Shown here: piece after piece, positions 9,948-19,982 of the stretch | Numbering within the stretch: the stretch's first letter is position 1 | How the letters are laid out: each line of letters begins with the position of its first letter | Assembly (NCBI GenBank): GCA_948144175.1 | Contig: CANXME010002068.1 | Location: 1,116,001 to 1,180,000, forward strand | DNA: 64,000 nucleotides | Origin: Closterium sp. NIES-65 | Taxonomy: Eukaryota > Streptophyta > Zygnematophyceae > Desmidiales > Closteriaceae | Reading direction: 5' to 3' | Notes under the pieces: model-generated | What the model saw: only the letters and a program-made list of their open reading frames with translations | Told to the model about the DNA's origin: nothing | Database searches by the model: none | Translations under genes and position numbers: made by a program

Positions 9948-11095
9948 GAGGGTCAAGAGGAGAGCAAGTGAGGCAAGACAGACACAAGACCCAGCTGGGT
10001 ACAGCAGCACTGATGATCACAAGGCGGAAGTGCCTTGGTGAAGACATCAGCAGTGTTGGCCTCAGAGGCCACGTACGCAAGTCGCAACTGACCATGCTGC
10101 TGTAGCTCACGAACAAAGAAGTAGCGGAGAGCAATGTGCTTTGTTCTGTGCTCCAGTCTCTATTCCCGACACAAGGCCAGCATGGCCTTGTTGTCTACGT
10201 ACAGGACTGGAGGAGAACGAGGCGGCTCTCCAAGGTCGGTCAGCAGGTAGGTGAGCCAGCGAAGCTCCTGAGCAGCCATGGCCCCTGCGTAGATCTCAGC
10301 CTCACAACTGGAGCCAAGAACAGAAGACGAGCGAGTAGCCCGCCACGAAACAGAGCCGGAACCAAGGCTGAAGGTGTAACCCTGTGACGACCGCTGCGTA
10401 GCCTGGTCGTCAGCCCAAGAAGCGTCTGCGTGTCCAGTGAGGACCACTGGACTCCGCCCTCCAAGCACTAGCCCCATGCCCGACGTACTGCACAAGTAGC
10501 GCAACACCCTCTTCGCTGCAGCCATGTGCTCTGGTCTGTGTCTCCCAGGAGAAACATAGCGTGCCAAGATGCTAAGAGGGTATGCAAGGTCAGGTCGTGT
10601 GCAGGTCATCAGGTACATGAGGCAGCCAACAAGCTCTGGGTACGGGCCACTCGGCTCTACGGACTCATCCGAAGGCAGAGCTGAGAGCGAGTGGCGAGTA
10701 GACAGAGGAGTGGCCTGAGGCGAGGAGTACGTGAAGCCGAAGCGCTGAAGGACCTGCTGCACCATGTGTGACTGAGTCAGGGTAATGGTGCACTTTGCTC
10801 TGTCCCGGGTGATCTGCAAGCCAAGGTAGCTGCGCAGTTCACCCAGGTCAGTGCACGTGTGTCTCTTCTGCAGCTCGGACTTCACGTAGGCGAGTCCAGT
10901 AGTGTCAGCTGTGGCAAAGACCAAGTCGTCGACGTACACGAGGATGTAGAACGGCGGCAGAGAGGTGTCGGTGCGCAGAAACAGCGACGGGTCGGCAGTA
11001 GACGGAGCGAACCCAAGAGCCGCAAGCGTAGTCCTCAGTGTGTCGTGCCACTCACGTGGCGCCTGGCGGAGACCATAGACTGGACGCCGGAGACT
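9948..11095 (-). pseudogene. Copia-2 reverse transcriptase C-terminal part and RNase H
   Basis: The minus frame is open from about 10939 to 10160. It contains YVDD (the first codons of the open stretch), the RT thumb region, HADASW, SCEAEI and YVDNK. The RNase H tail is damaged near 10060-10150, where the frame ends at CREH-type sequence. Upstream, sequence up to about 11095 matches the RT segment around [14 protein letters not shown] before breaking off at the inversion boundary. The protein lacks the RT N-terminal fingers and cannot be active. Confidence 0.85.
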
Positions 11096-11382
11096 CTGGT
11101 GTCGGAGTCCCTGCTGGTGCTGAGGACCCGGGCGTTGGAGCTGCGGCAGGTGCTGTGGACCCTGGTGTTGGAGCCACTGCTGGTGCTGAGGACTCGGGTG
11201 TTGGTGCTCAGGCTAGTACTGAGGACCTGGGCGTTGGAGCTGCTGGTGGTTCTGGTCCTGCCGCTGGGGGTACAGGTGCTGTCCCTGCTGTGTCTGGAGT
11301 CGCCGCGCGCCCTCAGCCGTACTTCGTTCCGCTCCTTCAGCAGGTTCTTGGTCTCTCGCCTCCTCCTGGTCCTCCTCCCTTA
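11096..11382 (+). pseudogene. Inverted piece of the copia integrase-RT linker
   Basis: On the plus strand, opposite to the rest of Copia-2, the sequence encodes GVGAAAGAVDPGVGATAGAE-like repeats and then [20 protein letters not shown]. The last block is the hallmark that precedes RT in all copies of the family. It ends directly at the PBS. Confidence 0.8.
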
Positions 11383-11521
11383 GCTCTGATACCATGTTGA
11401 ACAAGAATGAATGAACTAAGAGTGAAAATGAGTACAAGTATGAAAACCTAGGAATGTGTACCCCCTATAGGCTAACCCACTGTAGCCTAAACAACTACAA
11501 CAACATATATAATGTTTGACA
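11383..11521 (-). repeat. PBS and 5' LTR of Copia-2
   Basis: PBS 11383-11394 (TGGTATCAGAGC on the minus strand) adjoins the 127-bp LTR 11395-11521. The LTR starts TGTCAAACAT and ends TTGTTCAACA in element orientation. The truncated partner at 9896-9947 matches its first 52 plus-strand bases exactly. Confidence 0.9.
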
Positions 11522-11573
11522 TACTTAAGGTTTGGCATGAAGATGCTTGCGATAACGTTGGATGGGTGCAAGC

Positions 11574-11696
11574 TGTCATAATATTAGAACGAAAGAATGG
11601 GTACAAGTACTAACCCTAATTTGGGAATGTACCCATATGGGCTACCCCACTACAGCCTACACAACATGTAGGATATAAGTTTGACACACCCGCATA
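11574..11696 (-). repeat. Left (3') LTR of Copia-3
   Basis: 123 bp with the shared LTR core (GTACCC, TATGGG, then CTACCCCACTACAGCC on the plus strand). The adjacent internal bases CACCCGCATAG correspond to the family's polypurine tract with one change. Confidence 0.75.
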
Positions 11697-11974
11697 GGCA
11701 AAGTGGGGGAGAAGAAGAGGTCACAAGACCAGTCAAGAAAACCAAAGCAAGCTCAGGGTGGATCACGAAGTCACCACACACTCTGAGCACAAGCAAATGG
11801 CCAAAAGGCCAGTTCACATGCAGAGTTATATAAAAGAGAGGAAACAGTACAGTGATCACAACCTAGCAAGTGTAAGCATGCAGGTATATGCATATAGATT
11901 ACAGTACAAGCAAAGTCAAGAAGTGACCACTAGAGACCAAGTAGGCACGAGGCCTAAAACAGTACAGAAACGCT

Positions 11975-12698
11975 GATGACCACAATGCTGAAGTGCCTTG
12001 GTGAAAAATATCATCAGTGTTGGCCCGAGAGGTCACGTAAGCAAGACAAAGCTGACCACGCTACTGTAACTCTCGAGTAAGGAAGTAACGCAGAGCGATA
12101 TGCTTCGTCCTGTGCTCCAGTCTGTGCTCATGACACAAGGAAATCATGGCCTTGTTGTCGACGTACAGAGATGGGAGGCGAACGAGGCGGCTCTCCCAAG
12201 TCGGTCAGCAGGTAGGTGAGCCAGCGTAGATCTCAGCCTCACAACTGGAACTGAGAACCGACGACGAGCGGGTAGACCGCCAAGAAACAGAGCCGGAGCC
12301 AAGGCTGAAAGTGACCCATTGGTGTGGTGGGACCCAGTGTGTAGTGAGTACAGACCAGAGCCCGACTCCCTATGAAATGTGGCCTGAGGGGCCCAAGTGG
12401 TACTGACTTTGCAATAGGCAACAGGCTTGTCCACTGGGAAAGTAGTGACTACACCTAGGTCGTGGAGGTGACTGACACCCACCAGGTTCCTAGAGAACGA
12501 GGGGGTGTAGTAATCTGTGAGGAACCCAGAGGGAGCTGCCGGACATGGGAGAGTGGTGGTGCTGTGGGCAACTACAGGTACCATAGAGGGGTCAGCCAAG
12601 GCGACAGTGACTAGAGTGCGCAGTGGTGTGAGGTCAATACAGTCGCGAAAGAAACAGCTGGACGCTCCAGAGTCTAGGGGTGAAGGAAAGCTGTGCAT
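11975..12698 (-). pseudogene. Copia-3 protease/pre-integrase fused to RNase H remnant
   Basis: Reading the minus strand from 12698, an aspartic protease motif appears (LDSGASSCFFRD) with the following [24 protein letters not shown] segment, as in the intact Copia-6 protein. At about 12312 the sequence jumps directly to RNase H (SWRSTRSSS and SCEAEI-like, then YVDNKAM and HRTKHIALRYF near 12060-12160). Integrase, linker and RT are absent, a deletion of roughly 3 kb relative to Copia-6. The RNase H part is also frameshifted. Confidence 0.75.
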
Positions 12699-13180
12699 TC
12701 TGTGAGCTCGTACCCGAGCCAGCTACAAAGGCTGGTGCTAGACTAGTGGTGGCTGCAGCTCCTACACAAAGACCCTCAGAGGCGCATGGACTGGAAACAA
12801 CACACGCACCAAGACTGAAAACACATGTCTCTACTCGTGCAGCCGGGAAAGGTCCTGGACTAGGTAGGTGAGACTCAACTTGTGCAGCAGTGCGCTGGTG
12901 AAGTCGCGAGGGCCAATGCGGTGTAATAGCGTGAGGACCAAAACGTTCACGATGGAGGTCGTCGAGTCAACGGTAGCAGTTCGATGCAGAGTGGTCAGGA
13001 CTTCAGCAGGTAGTGCCAGCACCAGGGTTTGTCAGAGCCCGGTACCCGCAGGGGCCGACATCTTGCCCACTGCTATCTGAGCCACTGCTGGGGGCTCCAT
13101 AGTTTGGACCCGCAGGTCCCCACTGCCGGGAGTGCTGCGGCTAGCCCTGCCGCTGTAGAGCTCTAGTACACGCCATGTGA
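12699..13180 (-). pseudogene. Copia-3 degenerate gag region
   Basis: By position this should be the gag and knuckle region. A minus-strand frame at 12831-13022 contains a LALPAEV segment reminiscent of the AALPAEF block of the family's Gag, but no complete domain or knuckle can be read. I assign it from position and weak similarity only. Confidence 0.35.
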
Positions 13181-13193
13181 GTAGCTAGAAATT

Positions 13194-13216
13194 GGGGGGG
13201 GGGGGGGGGGGGGGGG
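13194..13216. repeat. Poly-G run of 23
   Basis: Uninterrupted G tract at the start of the Copia-3 leader; its length is likely polymorphic or imprecisely assembled. Confidence 0.85.
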
Positions 13217-13219
13217 TGC

Positions 13220-13435
13220 GCTAAGAGTAGCCTAAGCTGCTGCTGGTGTGCTAGGGGCAGCCTGTGCTGCTGCTGGTTCTGCTGGGGGCAGCCTATGCTA
13301 CTGCTAATTCTGCAGGGGGCAGCCTAAGCTGCTGCTAGTTCTGTTGGGGCCAGCCTAAGCTACTGCTAGTGTGCTAGGGGCAGCCTATGCTGCTGCTGGT
13401 TCTGCTGGGGCAGTCTAAGCTGTTGCTGGACAGGT
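13220..13435 (-). repeat. Tandem repeat in the Copia-3 leader, about seven units of 29-34 bp
   Basis: Units of the form GGCAGCCTAAGCTGCTGCTG followed by GT(G/T)CTGCTGGG recur near 13221, 13255, 13286, 13317, 13350, 13380 and 13409 with point differences. Further GC-rich, less regular repeats continue to about 14250, including an A17-type run (14046-14062) and a G25 run (14107-14131). This matches the repetitive leaders of the other copia copies in position, though not in sequence. Confidence 0.7.
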
Positions 13436-14254
13436 GGGGCTGTTGGACAGGTGGGGCTGCTGTACAGGTGGGGCTACTGGCGCATTTCTAGCAGCTGTAG
13501 GCACTGCTAGTAACGTTATAGCGGTTGCTTGCGCTGCTAGCAAGTTTCTAGCGGCTGCTAGCACTGCTAGGACGGTTTAGCAGGTATGGGGCGGCGGGTC
13601 CAGGTCTGGCGCGGCTGTTACCATGTAGGGCGGAGGTTTTTAGGTCTGGGGTGACTATTTCCAAGTGGGGTGACGGGTTTCAGTTCTAGGGGCGGTTAAG
13701 GCAGCAGGCTTAAGTTTCTAGGGCGGCGGATTTCCGGTGTGGCGGTGGTTTTCTGCTCGTGGGGCGGCAGATGGTAGGTGAGGCGACGGCTAACGGACTG
13801 GGTGGCGGGTAAGGCAGCGGGTGGGGCCGCGTCTAACGGGTGGGGCAGCGGTTACGATGGTGGGGAACGGGTGAAACGACGGGTCGCTCGTGTGCGCGGC
13901 TGCTGCTGTGCGTGCGTGCGACTAATGACGGGGCCGCGGGGCAACGAAGGGGCCTTGGGGCCCATGAGCGAAAGTCCGCAGGGCCCGCTAACGAGAGGTC
14001 GCGGGGCCCGTTAACTAGCAGCCACGCCGGGTGACAGGCGACGGGAAAAAAAAAAAAAAAAATCGAAACAGGCAGCGATCGACGGGGGGAAACGGGCGAC
14101 GGGTGAGGGGGGGGGGGGGGGGGGGGGGGGGTCTACGGGCGACGGGGCCTAAGGTAAGCACGCTACGGGCGGTCTAGGATGGGGCGCGACTAGGTGGGCC
14201 CATAACTTATTCGAGAGATATTTCCTAAGGGGAAAATCTTGCTAGGGTTAACCT

Positions 14255-14397
14255 AGCTCTACACCATGTCACAATGTAAAAATTCACTATGGAATAAAAC
14301 ATATGGCAAGATATCTCCGGTGAACCCTAACCTAACCCTAGGTCAAGGATGTACACCTAGACTAACAAATAAAAGCTATAACAAATATAGCTTGACA
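14255..14397 (-). repeat. PBS-like site and right (5') LTR of Copia-3
   Basis: The minus strand reads TGGTGTAGAGC next to the LTR, a decayed initiator-tRNA-Met PBS. The LTR spans 14267-14397. It begins TGTCAAGCTA in element orientation and lacks the shared copia core seen in the other LTRs, so it belongs to another subfamily. Confidence 0.7.
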
Positions 14398-15000
14398 GTG
14401 TAACTGGTTCCCGTCTGTAGCAAAAAAAGAAAGGAGATTTCCCTGTGGCCGCATGTGCCGCGTTGTTGTAAGCGAACTCTAGGGTCGCTAACTGTAGATC
14501 CCAGTGGCTGACGTCATATTTACGAGCTGTGTGCAGTAAATATTCAAACACTTGATTCAATCGCGTAGTCTGTCCGCCAGTCTGGGGGTGGTACGCTGAA
14601 GACATTGCAAGTTTTGTCCCCAACAATCCCATGAGTTCCCTCTGGAACTTACTAGTGAATTCTGGGTCTCTATCTGAGATGAGTGTAGCGGGGATGCCGT
14701 AGATGGTGATGACGCAGTTAAAGAAGAGGCAAGCAGCTGCTTCAGCTGTAGCCGTGGCATTGGTCGGGATGAAATGTCCCATTTTAAAGAACTTGTCGAT
14801 CACCATGACTATAGCGTCATGCCCTTGTGAGGTTGAAGGAAGCTAAGTGATGAAGTCTAGGCTGATGACTTGTCATGGCTGCTCCGGTACAGGTAGAGGT
14901 TGAAGTAACCTTGATTTTTCCTGATTGCTACTCTTCATCCACTAGCACGTGTCGCATGAGGTGATGAACTACTGCACGTCTGTTGTCATACGGGGCCAGT
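14398..15000 (-). pseudogene. Gypsy-A integrase
   Basis: The minus frame covers MVIDKFFKMGHFIPTNATAT, LISDRDPEFTSKFQREL and SSAYHPQTGGQTTRLNQ. The second catalytic aspartate (SDRDPEF) is present. The canonical glutamate of the GQTER motif is replaced: the sequence reads GQTTR, which should abolish strand transfer. The reading ends in YRREPVTLS and runs into Copia-3. Upstream (14810-15000) similarity continues but the frame is interrupted by TAA at about 14840. Confidence 0.85.
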
Positions 15001-15059
15001 AGTTTTACTTTGCTATCTCTGCTAATGTCTTGTTGCTCCCAAACATTCCTTAAATCCTT

Positions 15060-15647
15060 TTATATAACCAAGTATTTCTCCCTCTGTAACATCTTCTGTT
15101 TCTGTGCTGTAGCGATCTCTGTGTCCACTGAGTACCCATGTTGGAATAGACCCTTAAGCAGAGGGTTCATCCCATCGAGCTGGACGCCTGCTACATGACT
15201 GGAGCGGCTCAACACGTGTGCTTTGTTATGTAGCCCGTGCTTGTAGGCGACGCCGTAATGGAAGTGAGTCTCAAGGAAGTCCACCCACCGCAGCTGACAT
15301 CGTGAGAGAGTAGGCTCTGACTTCAGGTATATAAGACTGCAGTGGTCAGTGTAGACTGTAATCTTGGCTCCCTGTAGGTAGCTCCTCCACACTTTGAAGG
15401 TTGTGACTATCGCTCATGCTTCCTTGTCATGGATTGGGTAGTTTTGTTCAGCCCTGTGTAGCTTCTTACTAAGGTAGGTGATGAGCTGCAAACCACATCC
15501 GTGATCCTGCATCAATGCTGCTCCGACTGCCTGGTCACTAGCGTATGCTTCCACAATGTAATCTCTGTCTGGATCCGGTAAGATGAGTACTGGTGCTGTA
15601 GTCAGTGCTATCAGTAGCTGCTCCATGGCTTGATGATGAGGAGTATC
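15060..15647 (-). pseudogene. Gypsy-A RNase H
   Basis: Two frame segments, 15414-15626 and 15060-15392, give IVEAYASDQAVGAALMQ, LSKKLHRAEQNYPIHDKEA and ITVYTDHCSLIYL. The first catalytic aspartate, normally in a TDAS motif, is a tyrosine here (AYAS). A TGA between the two segments interrupts the chain. Confidence 0.85.
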
Positions 15648-16519
15648 CTATTTATAGGGCGTATCCTTTTTCAGTAAGTTCGTCACTAGCGCTGCTATCT
15701 TAGCGTACTGTGGCACGAACCTGTTGTAGTAGTTGGCAAAGCTTGGGAACTGCTGCAACTCCTTCACATTCTCCGGTACTTTCCACTTCTTGACGACTTT
15801 GATTTTCCGTGGGTCCACGTGTACGCCCTCGGCACGCAACATGTGCCCGAGAAATTGCACCTTTTTTAGGGCGAAGTCACTCTTCGATAGCTTCATGTAG
15901 AACTTATTCTCTCGTAGAATCCCAAAGACTTTCCGTAGATGCTCCTCGTGCTCCTTCGTGTTCTTGGAGTAGATGAGAATGTCGTCCAAGTACACTACCA
16001 CGCATTCGTCCAGCAGGGGCCGTAGGATGTGATTCATCTCTGCCTGGAACGACGCTGGTGCGCTGTAAGTATTTGTAGGAGGCGTATTTGGTACAAGACA
16101 TCTTGTGTATCGAGTTGTCTGCCATCTTGATCTGCCAGTAACCCAACCGTAGGTCTAGCTTAAAAAAAACCGTTGCTCCACGCAGTTGGTCTAGAAGATC
16201 ATTTGTGTGCGGTATGGGGTATTTGTTCTTGACGGATTGTTTGTTCAATGCCCGGTAGTTGATGCACATCCGTGAACTACCGTCCGGTTTTGGAGTGAAG
16301 AGAACGCATGCACCATAGGGAGAGGTGGATGGGCGGATCAGTTGTTTGTTTGGTAGATACTCTATCTGCTTCTTTATGTCTGTCAGTCTGGTCGGACTAA
16401 GGCGGTGTGGTGCATGTGATACGGGTTTGGCACTTGGTTCCTCCACCATCTTGTGCTCGTGGGTTCGTGCTGGAGGTACTCCTGCAGGTAGGTTGTCTCG
16501 CATGATATCTTTGTACTGC
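15648..16519 (-). pseudogene. Gypsy-A reverse transcriptase
   Basis: From the S1 boundary the frame runs through QYKDIMRDNLPAGVPP, INYRALNKQSVKNKYPIP and FFKLDLRLGYWQIKM. A frameshift near 16060 follows, then YLDDILIYSKNTKEHEEHL with an intact catalytic YLDD, and FLGHMLRAEGVHVDPRKI. A TAG at about 15648 ends this segment just before RNase H. RT residues look largely conserved, so decay is moderate. Confidence 0.88.
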
Positions 16520-16524
16520 TCCAA

Positions 16525-17605
16525 TGTCAACGGGAGTGTTGATAGGCCCCGTCCACGCTTGGGCGGAGCCGACCTGGTGGTCGGATGTGCGGGGGTTGCA
16601 GCCGACCTGCAGCAGTGGGCACGTGGGCCGCTACAAGGGCGCCAAGCTGGAGGGCGCCTGGCCGGAGGGCGCCGAGCAGGAGGATGCCGTCCTGGACGCC
16701 TGGTTGGCGTTCTGGACGCCTGGACGGCGTCCTGGGAAGCTGGACGCCGAGCTGGGCGTCGCCACGACTACCCGGGCGCCTGGTCGACGCCGTGGGCGCC
16801 TGCACGGCGTCCTGGAAGGCCAGACGCCGACCTAGGCGTCTGCACGGCGTCCTAGGAGCCTGGGACGCCGCCCTGGGCGTCTGCACGGCGTCCTGGGGGC
16901 CCGGACGCCAACCTGGGCGTCTTGGGGTGCCCGGACACCGACCTGGGCGTTTGGACGCCGACCTGGGGGTTCGGAAGGCATCCTGGGCGCCTGGACGACA
17001 GATTGGGGACACTGGGCATTGGTGGCTGGCTGCGGACTGTGCTGGTTGACCAAGCGTGGTTGCCCGGTCGACCGGAATACCCGGGCGACGTGCGCGAGTG
17101 TCGCCAAGGTGGAGTCTGCGAGGCCGACCTCGGGGGTGGTATCCCGAGGTCAACGTGACTGGTGGGCATAGTCGCTGGCGTGGAGTGTGCCAGGCGTCTG
17201 CACTGTGCACGTCAGAGGAAAGTGCGCACCAACCAGCTGCGCGCACCTGCGAAGCAGGTGCACCGTTGTCCTGCGGGTGCAACGCTGTGCAGCCGACTTG
17301 CTGCAGCGCTGGCACACCGTGGACTTGCAACGTTGGCGAACCGCTACTCTGCAATGCTGGAGCGGTGCGAGCGCTGCTGCGCTGGAGGTCGACCAGCAGC
17401 CTAGCTAGCACTGATGTAGTCTGTGATGCCAATGTTGTTGCTATCATTATTGTCATGTTTTCCTAGTGAAACTCTTGCCAATTCTCCCCGTGAACTAGCA
17501 AGCAGCGTGAACAAACGTAAACGACTAAGTGAACGAACGCAGAGATCACACGAGCACCCGTGCCTAGCCCGTAGTCTAGCTCCCGTTGCAGCAGTTATCT
17601 CCGCA
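16525..17605 (+). repeat. S1: 1081-bp solo LTR inserted in Gypsy-A
   Basis: The insertion starts TGTCAACGGGAG and ends TTATCTCCGCA and is flanked by a perfect TSD, TCCAA (16520-16524 and 17606-17610). It interrupts the gypsy frame between VQEVLDA-type and EQYKDIM-type sequence, contiguous in Gypsy-B. There is no PBS, polypurine tract or coding domain, so I read it as a solo LTR. Orientation is tentatively plus, judged from TG...CA ends and an AT-rich 3' part. Tandem GC-rich units with GACGCCTGGACGGCGTCCTGG-like cores fill 16680-17000. Confidence 0.75.
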
Positions 17606-18144
17606 TCCAACACCTCTTGTACTATTGGAGGTTGCTCCAAGTTCGGCTTCCTCCTCTATTGCGTCCATAACCAGTGCTAAGAAACCTGTGTTACTCTCTT
17701 TCACCATCCGTTTCAACCGTGCATGTGCCGTTTCAGGAACTTCCCTTGTATCCATCCAGCTTTGCAACTAGACACGTTTCCCGTTCTTGTAGATGCGCGC
17801 CTTCCGGTTGTCCCACTCAATCTCGAGGTTGAACCGCTTCAAGAAATCTCGCCCCACGATGAAATCTAGTCCCTTAATGTTCGTGATCAACAACGTCGGC
17901 TTCTACCTCAACGCACCAATGTGTAGCTGCAGTGATGCTTCGCCATGGATGGGAAGATTCGTACCGTCCACCATCGTTGCCGTGAGTTGGGTCTCCTCCA
18001 AGGACTCACCAATTTTCCCCAATGTCCCACGGTCGCACAGCGAGTGGGACGCACTGCGAGTGGGACGCACCACTATCTACCCTTGCCTGAAGGCATCGTC
18101 CTTTGCAGATCACCTCGAGCAGTTGTAGTTGTTGCCGCTCCAAG
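17606..18144 (-). pseudogene. Gypsy-A protease and protease-RT spacer
   Basis: Reading the minus strand from 18144, CKGRCLQARVDSGASHS shows the retropepsin DSGAS active site. A 16-bp near-perfect duplication (TCCCACTCGC followed by AGTGCG or TGTGCG) and a stop follow directly. Further down, VPETAHARLKRMVKESNTGF and LALVMDAIEEEAELGA correspond to the spacer leading into RT, seen intact in Gypsy-B. The chain stops at S1. Confidence 0.8.
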
Positions 18145-18249
18145 CGTTAACGGGAATGGAGTGTTGGCCCCGCTCTTGCTTGGGCAACGCCAACGTCTTG
18201 GTCAGATGTACGGGAGAAGGAGCCGGCCGTTCACGGTGAGGGAGCTGCT
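18145..18249 (+). repeat. S2, left fragment of a 0.9-kb solo LTR
   Basis: This piece aligns with the start of S1 (AACGGGA, then GTGTTG, GGCCCCG, GCTTGGGC, GATGT and CGGG in the same order). The left flank CCAAG (18140-18144) nearly matches CCGAG after the right fragment (40218-40222). The first base is C rather than T. The LINE interrupts S2 at 18249. Confidence 0.65.
18236..18249. repeat. Left TSD of the LINE
   Basis: GTGAGGGAGCTGCT, matching 39398-39411 at 13 of 14 positions. It fixes the LINE 5' end at 18250. Confidence 0.85.
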
Positions 18250-18303
18250 GATGCCAGTTGGACCACACTAATCCACCCAACCAAGGACCAACAACCAACA
18301 ACC

Positions 18304-19559
18304 ATGACAGCCTCAAGACCGCCATGGCGGTTCCCAGGAACTTTGACAAACTCAATGTCCCTCGATTTCTTGCCAGTTGTTGAATTAGAGCCTATATTCA
18401 TACTCCTTAAGACGTTAGGAATCCGTTGGTACACTTTTAATGTTCATACAGTGAACATTGACCATACAGCCCTTTTGTCAGGCACTCTCGAGGCTCTCTT
18501 TGAGAATGGAGTTTCCAGGGCTTTTGAAGTTACCAAGGATAATGGCAAGCCCAAAACTGTCAACAACCTTCTCGGAGCGCTTTCTCAACCTTTCATTCAC
18601 TATATTTTCAAGCATTGGTGGCGTGAAAGACACAAGTTAGGTCTGGAGCCTTCGGTGCTCAGCTCTATTTAGCGGCCTGCTTTTGCAGATCAGCTTCCTT
18701 CCTCAGTTCATCATCACACCATGGCCCCCCCTTGAAAGGTCTCCTGCTATGGTCGCTCCTGCTGCTGGTCTCCATGGGAAGAAGCTGGCGGATGCGCATT
18801 TCGAGCCTGTCATGCCGAAGACTTTGTTTAATGGTGTGACGGCTCCTCATGGTGAAAAGGAGATCACGGATTTGACGGCGCGTACGTCGGCGCTGCACAT
18901 CAATGACCCGCCAATCGACAAGGTTACGAATGTCAATGACAAGAAAAAACCGATAGGCAGTGATACCTTTGCTCCGAGCGGGCTGGATCAGAGGATGAAA
19001 AAGGACCAAGATGCAGCGGATGACGGAGGTTACCTAAGCGACGACCCTGATGAGTGCCAGGATCCGGTGAAGCTCAACGAGATTGTTGCGCAGGCGGGTG
19101 TCACCATCACGCTGCTGGTTCCTTTCGCCTGGCATAAGGAGATCGCGCGCATCAACACCATTAATTACCTGCTGTTGCTGTGGGGAAAGCACATGTCGGA
19201 GAATGTGAAGATGACCACGAGGTGTCAGCAACTTACGGTGACATTTCTCTCCGAGCAGCATTTCGGCTGGATCGAAGTGGTTTTCCTGCTGGATGCTGAC
19301 GCAAACTTCATAAGAAGCCGGGAGATCGAGCATTACACGACGAGCAACAAAAAGCTCACCTTTGGCTGGCAGCATACAGAGAACAAGGAGTACCTGAAGG
19401 AGTGTGTTGCTCACCCAGAGGTGATCGAGGTGCTTCTCAGGGGGGTCCCAGCCGTGATCTCACCAACCATGATTAAGAAGAACCTGGTTTCGGCGCTCTT
19501 GCTGAAGCGGGGCCGGGCGGCTTTCCGCGATGGGCTGGCGTTCCACCGTGTGTTGGATC
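18304..19559 (+). pseudogene. LINE ORF1, 5' part
   Basis: The first ATG after the C/A-rich leader opens a 122-codon frame (to 18672). After a frameshift near 18660 it continues in another frame from about 18683 to the Copia-4 junction. I recognise no named domain. Visible blocks are SRAFEVTKDNGKPKTVNNLL, an acidic DDGGYLSDDPDECQDP segment, and LLRGVPAVISPTMIKKNLV, which could be part of an RNA-binding fold. Plant L1 ORF1 proteins are usually RNA-binding, but that role here is inferred from position. The chain resumes in frame at 34147 beyond Copia-4. Confidence 0.65.
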
Positions 19560-19652
19560 TGTGAAATAACGAAGAATGATTGAACTAGGAAAGTGTGAGA
19601 CACAAATATGAAACCATAGAAACCTGTACCCCTTAGTGTCTACCCCACTAGA

Positions 19653-19795
19653 TAACGAGAAGTGAGAATGGATGAATAAACTATGAAACAGTTGGGTACA
19701 AGTACTAACCCTAATTGGGTTGTGCCCCTTATGGGCTACCCCACTACAGCCTACACAAATGTATAAGCTATAATGTTCTGACACACCCCCATAGG
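19653..19795 (-). repeat. 3' LTR and polypurine tract of Copia-5
   Basis: LTR 19653-19783, polypurine tract 19784-19795 (CCTATGGGGGTG on the minus strand). The LTR has the shared core with CTACCCCACTACAGCC on the plus strand. Confidence 0.9.
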
Positions 19796-19982
19796 CAAAG
19801 TGGGGGAGAACAAGCGGTCACAAGACCAGTCAAGCAAAGCAAAGCAAGCTCAGGGTGGATCACAAAGTTACCACACAGTCCGAGCACAAGAGTAAGGCCA
19901 CAAGGCCAGTTCACATGCAAGATCATATATATAAAGGTAAACAAGCAAGTGCAGGTATAGAAAGAGTACAGTACAAACAAGA

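Larger units (their letters stand above)
9896..11521 (-). mobile_element. Copia-2: internally deleted, partly inverted copia mini-element
   Basis: The element is flanked by a perfect 5-bp TSD, TACTT (9891-9895 and 11522-11526). Its 5' LTR is complete (11395-11521, 127 bp) with an exact PBS (11383-11394). The 3' LTR keeps only its outer 52 bp (9896-9947) before joining internal sequence. Between them lie RNase H and RT sequence on the minus strand (9948-11095), then about 285 bp of linker sequence in the opposite orientation. Gag, protease and integrase are missing. The intact TSD shows a single insertion event; the inversion may have arisen during reverse transcription or later. Confidence 0.85.
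11574..14397 (-). mobile_element. Copia-3: deletion chimera with two unlike LTRs
   Basis: The left LTR (11574-11696, 123 bp) is followed by a polypurine-like tract, a 3' UTR, a scrap of RNase H, protease/GAG-pre-integrase sequence, degenerate gag, a repetitive leader, a PBS-like site and a right LTR (14267-14397, 131 bp). The two LTRs begin and end alike (TGTCA...TTGACA on the plus strand) but differ through most of their length. Their flanks (CAAGC left, GTGTA right) do not match. This is best explained by a deletion joining the 3' half of one element to the 5' half of another. Confidence 0.65.

Noticed and set aside
11569-14402. Copia-3 LTRs as an ordinary matched pair
   Set aside because: The two LTRs do not align through their length and the flanking five bases differ.
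16527-17456. A 309-codon minus-strand frame in S1
   Set aside because: It is Arg/Pro/Gly/Ala-rich translation of tandem repeats within a solo LTR, with no conserved domain.
18304-19559. LINE ORF1 frame as a host gene
   Set aside because: It lies between the LINE TSD and ORF2, in the same orientation, and is restored in frame across Copia-4; the LINE explanation is complete.
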